From assembly GCA_015852425.1 (NCBI GenBank), contig JAAAIG010000584.1:1-25129 (forward strand): a stretch of DNA of 25,129 nucleotides, read 5' to 3'. Each line of letters starts with the position of its first letter. Position 1 is the stretch's first letter. The DNA is from Gryganskiella cystojenkinii. Lineage: Eukaryota; Mortierellomycota; Mortierellomycetes; Mortierellales; Mortierellaceae. The position numbers were made by a program, and so were the translations under genes. Under the pieces are notes generated by a model, which saw nothing but the letters and a program-made list of their open reading frames with translations, was not told the DNA's origin and did no database searches. This document shows, in pieces, positions 20,974 to 25,129 of the stretch.

Positions 20974-23171
20974 TTAACCAGGACCATAGACCTTCTCCAT
21001 GTAGGACATCCAATGCACAATGACTCTTCTGATCTGCTCCCAGGACTGCTTTATCTGCTGCGAGTCCTTCAATCCTGGCTGATGCGGGACCTTGAACCAT
21101 TCACGATGGTTAGTCTTGCACTCGCAAACATGATCCTTGTCATGGAAGGGCTTTAACTCGATATGGATCAACCGTTCAACACGATGCGAGTAGCGGCACC
21201 GAAGACCCGTCACGTCATTGTCGCCTGCTCCGTTGGATGCTGTCTCTGACAAGTCGTTATCATCGTGGGGCGCGAGTGATCCTTGCTCGGGGAAGACTTC
21301 GATCAATCGTGGTGGTGATCCGCACTTGTCGGACCACTCGTTCATGCGACGAAAGACGTTATCTGTACGTCCCACCTTAAAGAGCGTATGTGTGTCAGTC
21401 TGTCGAGCTATTGAGGAAAATTGTACGTTTTGTTAGAATAACTGGATGTTTGAAACAGATGATACATTTATACCAGTAAACCAAGGACCTACTCTCCAAT
21501 AAGTGGTAGGCATAGATATATCCTGGCTTGTCCGTGTCGGAGACAGGTCGCTCCATGGCCTTTCGCAGTTTGTTTTGAACATAGTCCGGGAGGTTGGGGT
21601 TGACCCATGCTAACAATAGAATACGCCAAGGTTAGCCCATGGTACAGAATCGCATTTTGTTTTCTCATCTATGTAACAGAACAAGCAACTCCTTATTAAT
21701 AAGCATCATCATAGATTGGTCATTTACCAGCCACATCAAGCCATTGCAACAAGACTCCACCCTTGCCCTCAATGTGAACAACGACCTCATCGTCATCATC
21801 CACCTCGTGATCATGACAGAGCAAGACCTCGCCCTTGGCAACGGGTCGATCCAGTTTGACCTTGCGTTTGCATCGATGTCCGTTGGTGTTGAATCCCTGA
21901 CACTGGTTCGGGAACTCGTCCTGAGAATCGTTCGACTTGATCGACATGGCCTGAACGTTCTTTATCACAGACTCGACACTCTCGGTCGAGTCCCGTCGTC
22001 CTCCAGAAGATGAGGCATCATTCTTCTTTTCCTCGCTACTAGGGAGAGCGGGCAAAGGTTGGTTCTGCTTGTGATCGTGATAAGAGGTCCTGAGGTCTGA
22101 GTCGGACGGCTTTTTGAACTTATGAAAGAACGCGTTGATAGAATGCGCAATCTTGCGAACGTTGGCATGTTTCGATTCCGGGTCCAACTCTTCCTTCTCC
22201 GGGTTCATGAACTTGTGAATCTGAGCCTTGTAATTGAAAAGGCCCGACGACTTTTTATCACCACTCAGTTGATGTCGAGAGTCATCGTTTGAAGAGGCCG
22301 AGCCCTCCAGCTTGAGCTTATCGCGAACAGAAGCCAGAATTCTCAAGGTTGACTCTGGGATCTTGACTGGAGCAGGGGCAGGGACCCAAAATCCGGAGGG
22401 TTTCCCTGCAGCGTTAGACGTGGTCTTGTTCTTGGGTGGAGCAAGGATCTTGTTCATGTTGAAGATCTTTGGCTTTGCCTTGGCAGCACTGCCCACGGGG
22501 CGGGGTGGGAGAGTTGGGTCGTCATTCTTGATCTTGACTGAGGCCAACGTGCTGGTCAGCTCTTCAAGGTCGTCCTCCTCATCATTATCATTGCTCTCTT
22601 CATCCTCTTGGTAGTCGCTATAGTTTGGATCGCTGTCGGTCGGTTCATAGTCTTCGTCAGACTCGTTGTCGATGAAGTCGTCCGAGGACTCTTCAGTGAT
22701 TTTGCGCCCTGCGGTCTTTTTAGGTGCAGCAGTCTTCTTCTTTGCGGCAGCAGGAGAAGTAGGCGAGGGTGCCTTCTTGGCCTTGGCTGGCGCGGTGGAA
22801 GCAGGAGTAGGGATTGCAGCTACAGGAGCAGGCGTGGTATCCGCAGGCGTAGGGTCGTCTTCATCCGAATCCAAAGTGGACGACTTTTTGACCCCGAGGG
22901 CCTTGAGGGCCTTTGTGGTCTTGCTTCCAGAGGCAGCAGTCTTTTTAGCCTTTGTGGCTTTGGACGCGGTGTGATCCTCGTTCTCAGAATCAGTGAAAGG
23001 ATTGGCGGCTGGGTTGGCATGCATGCCAAAGAAACCATTCTGCTGTTGCTTGTGTTTCTCGGAACAATAACCATCGAGTTTGCCGGAGCGGCTGCATCGT
23101 TGACCGGTACTTGCGGCGATGGCCTTGCAACGCGTGGAGCCGGTGTCAGGACTTGGGGAGCGGTTGGCCAT
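20974..23171 (-). CDS. T5orf172/DUF1766 (Mug113-like, GIY-YIG superfamily) protein with two Cys/His motifs
   Basis: Three minus-strand exons (23171-21728, 21609-21493, 21407-20974) encode 664 aa; the ATG at 23171 is the first in the frame. The C-terminal domain (about 505-664) begins GYIYAYHL (511-518), then FKVGRT (530-535) and a later VERLIHIELKPF helix. These match the fungal DUF1766/T5orf172 family related to GIY-YIG nucleases and to fission yeast Mug113. Two Cys/His motifs precede it: C15-x10-C26-x9-C36-x3-H40 and C424-x9-C434-x17-C452-x2-H455, both of the CxG-x-T-x-x-G-x-x-C type that often accompanies this family. Between them lies a long disordered region rich in Lys, Ala and Pro (resembling histone H1 tails) plus acidic runs, suggesting a nuclear, chromatin- or DNA-associated protein. 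Nuclease activity is inferred from the superfamily, not shown. Confidence 0.9.
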
Positions 23172-24126
23172 TTTCCAGGAACGAAATCGATGTTTAGGAT
23201 TCGAATTAGTTTGAAAGGAGAATGTGGAATGGAATGGAAAAGAATGGAATAGAAGGAGAGGAGAATAAAACAAAAAGAGAGAATGAGAGCAAATGGAAAG
23301 AAAAACAAGGGAAAAGAGGAGGACAGAGAGTCATCATCCCATCCTGTTGTGGCAATGCCATGGACTATTCCATGGTTCCCTTTTTTTTATTTTATTTTTT
23401 TTATTACAATTTGTTTTTGTGGTTCTTCCCCGCCCACACCCAACTCAGCTCACTGCACCTGCATCTGTTGTGCTTCCCCTGCCTCCCTTTCCGTCCCTGG
23501 ACGGAGAGACTCGTCCTTCTCCTTTGTGGTTTGTTCATCCCTTTCCGGGGAACGGTGGCTACAGCGAGGTCATGGATACGCGCAACTCACGCGATATTTT
23601 GCTATCCCCCCTGAAAACGGTGCGTCTGCTTACATTGCCAGGTGCTAATCAATGCACACGTGCGCGTATGCACAATTACACACCTTCACTCTCTTTCTCT
23701 CCCTCTCTCTCACACACACACACACAGTTCTTCTATTCTATGCTATGCTCGCAGAGTTTACTACCTTGCCTGGGTGTTCAACGGGGCACCTCTCCGACAA
23801 TTGCACCACCCGCTTCGGCGGCATCGACGGCTACTCTGTACTGTATCTCTGTAGTCCCTTGCGGTCATAATTGATTGCTGTTCGATGGTTACACTACTTA
23901 GATGCTGTGTTTAGAATGCATTTCAGAAGAAAAAAATGCTCAACAACTTCGTGTCCTTGTGCACCATTGCTCTCTCTCGTTTTTCTGTTTTCCAACCAAC
24001 ACAAATGTGTCTTTACTTCTTCCTTTCTTTCTCTTTTTCTTCCTTCTTCTTTTCTTTCTTTTTTGTTCCCTCCTTGATCCTTCATCCTCCTTAATCTCTT
24101 CATCATTTTCCTTCTTCAACCCTGCA
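23172..24126. promoter_or_regulatory. Divergent promoter region between the Mug113-like and NmrA-like genes
   Basis: These 955 bases hold no supported gene. Next to 23171 the plus strand is purine-rich (23215-23335), so it is CT-rich for the minus-strand gene; next to 24127 the plus strand is CT-rich (about 24018-24118). Each gene thus has a pyrimidine-rich leader on its own coding strand. A T-rich stretch lies at 23380-23405. Open frames at 23222-23874 are low-complexity and unconvincing. Confidence 0.55.
23689..23726. repeat. Compound (CT)n(CA)n microsatellite
   Basis: An imperfect CT/TC tract runs directly into eight CA units at 23711-23726, inside the divergent promoter region. It is a typical slippage-prone compound repeat. 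Confidence 0.9.
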
Positions 24127-25083
24127 ATGTCCCCTATCAACAAGAACGTCCTTGTCGTCTTCGGCGCCACCGGTCAACAAGGTGGTTCCGTTGTCGACTT
24201 CGTTCTCAATGACCCCGAGCTCTCCGAGCAGTTTACGATTCGAGCCTTTACCAGGAAACCAAAGAGACCGGCTGCTCTAGCGCTGGCAGCCAAGGGTGTC
24301 GAGATTGTCGAGGGCGATTGCGATGACAGGGAATCACTTGCTCGAGTCATGAAGGAAGCCCATACAGTCTTTGCGGTCACAGCTTCGATCTATGACGATG
24401 ACCAGACAAGGGTCCGCGAGGTCGCCCAGGGCAAAGCTATAGCGGATGCAGCAGTTACAGCTGGTGTCAAATACTATGTTTACAGCACTTGCCCCCGAGT
24501 CTCTGAGGTGTCGGGAGGCAAGTACACAAAATGCGATCACTTTGACGGCAAGGCCGATGTCGAGGACTATATCCGGTCGTTGTCTCCAGCGTTGAAGAGC
24601 AGCTTCTATTCCCCCGGTTCGTTCATGCAGAACCTCAGCAACCCTCAGATGATGAAACCCCGTCGGCTTCACGATGGTACCTATGCATTTTCGAGCAATG
24701 TCCCCGCGGATACCGTTTTGCCTTTGGTGGATGTTGTTGCAGACACGGGCAAGTACGTTGGAGCGATTTTGGCCGAGCCGGCAAAGTTTGAGGGTAAAAT
24801 CATTCGTGCGGCCAGCGAGTTGATTACATTTGAGGAGATAGCCAAGGTCCTGAGCAGATTGTCGGGCAAAGAGGTCAAGTACTACCAGATGGAAGAGATC
24901 CTGTACCGGGCGTTTGCACCAGCAGATGCTGGCGATATGCAGGTCGAGATGATGTGGAACATGCACGATTTCGGGTATTATGGTGCTGAGACAAAGGAGT
25001 TTGTATCGTGGGCAGGCCAGCATGCTCGCGGCAAACTGACAACGTTTGAGGAGTATGCAGAGAACAAGATGCTGCCGCTGTAA
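24127..25083 (+). CDS. NmrA-like family NAD(P)-binding protein
   Basis: An intronless gene of 318 aa. The N-terminus VLVVFGATGQQGGSVVDFVL carries the Rossmann glycine motif GxxGxxG (G13, G16, G19), followed by FTIRAFTRKP, where a basic residue after the second strand suggests NADP(H) preference. Later blocks VEIVEGDCDD, VFAVTAS, AGVKYYVYSTCP and SFYSPGSFMQNL are typical of the NmrA/HSCARG branch of atypical short-chain dehydrogenases, which lack the usual YxxxK catalytic pair and often act as redox sensors or regulators; some are reductases. The start at 24127 gives the family's usual beginning. The same frame is open upstream to an ATG at 23902, which would add 75 mostly hydrophobic residues. 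The gene ends 46 bases before the window edge. The physiological role is unknown. Confidence 0.92.
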   Translation: MSPINKNVLVVFGATGQQGGSVVDFVLNDPELSEQFTIRAFTRKPKRPAALALAAKGVEIVEGDCDDRESLARVMKEAHTVFAVTASIYDDDQTRVREVAQGKAIADAAVTAGVKYYVYSTCPRVSEVSGGKYTKCDHFDGKADVEDYIRSLSPALKSSFYSPGSFMQNLSNPQMMKPRRLHDGTYAFSSNVPADTVLPLVDVVADTGKYVGAILAEPAKFEGKIIRAASELITFEEIAKVLSRLSGKEVKYYQMEEILYRAFAPADAGDMQVEMMWNMHDFGYYGAETKEFVSWAGQHARGKLTTFEEYAENKMLPL

Positions 25084-25129
25084 GTCTGTCCAGCGCGCAC
25101 ACGTAGCCAAAAAAAGCCAAAAAGTACCA

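Noticed and set aside
23293..23874. 193-codon plus-strand open frame in the divergent promoter region
   Set aside because: Composition is dominated by Phe, Leu, Pro and His from CT/CA repeats, with no domain and no good start context; it overlaps the leader of the minus-strand gene.

Overview
The window looks like nuclear DNA from an early-diverging filamentous fungus, most likely Mucoromycota and probably Mortierellomycotina. The basis is short GT-AG introns with CTAAC-type branch sites, a myosin-motor chitin synthase, an F-box/leucine-rich protein of the kind abundant in Mortierella-like genomes, and a Glo3-type ArfGAP. The placement is inference from gene content. I saw no rRNA, tRNA, CRISPR array or transposon.

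Layout, left to right: (1) 1-3152, minus: the 5' part of an MRP/ABCC-type ABC transporter that runs off the left edge, with at least two frame breaks and about half of its first membrane domain missing, probably a pseudogene. (2) 3153-5016: a 1.9 kb divergent intergenic region with a possible F-box relic on the minus strand. (3) 5017-6852, plus: intronless F-box/LRR-like protein. (4) 6979-8467, plus: a two-exon gene for a bacterial-type ABC solute-binding protein without signal peptide, the most unusual gene here. (5) 9149-16169, plus: five-exon class V/VII chitin synthase of 2114 aa (myosin motor, cytochrome b5-like domain, CHS catalytic domain, DEK_C). (6) 16418-19142, minus: seven-exon GLO3-type ArfGAP of 476 aa, convergent with the chitin synthase. 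(7) 19454-20131, minus: two-exon orphan four-helix membrane protein of 188 aa. (8) 20974-23171, minus: three-exon protein of 664 aa with two Cys/His motifs, a histone-H1-like basic linker and a C-terminal T5orf172/DUF1766 (Mug113-like, GIY-YIG superfamily) domain. (9) 24127-25083, plus: intronless NmrA-like NAD(P)-binding protein, divergent from gene 8.

The genes do not form a cluster or pathway; this is ordinary fungal gene order. The chitin synthase (a plasma-membrane cargo of the secretory route) and Glo3 (COPI/Arf1 regulation) both touch secretion, but I see no evidence that their adjacency matters. Exon joins were worked out by hand from splice-site consensus, reading phase and protein similarity. 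They are firm for the chitin synthase, GLO3, Mug113-like, membrane-protein and solute-binding genes, and tentative for the first exons of the ABC transporter.
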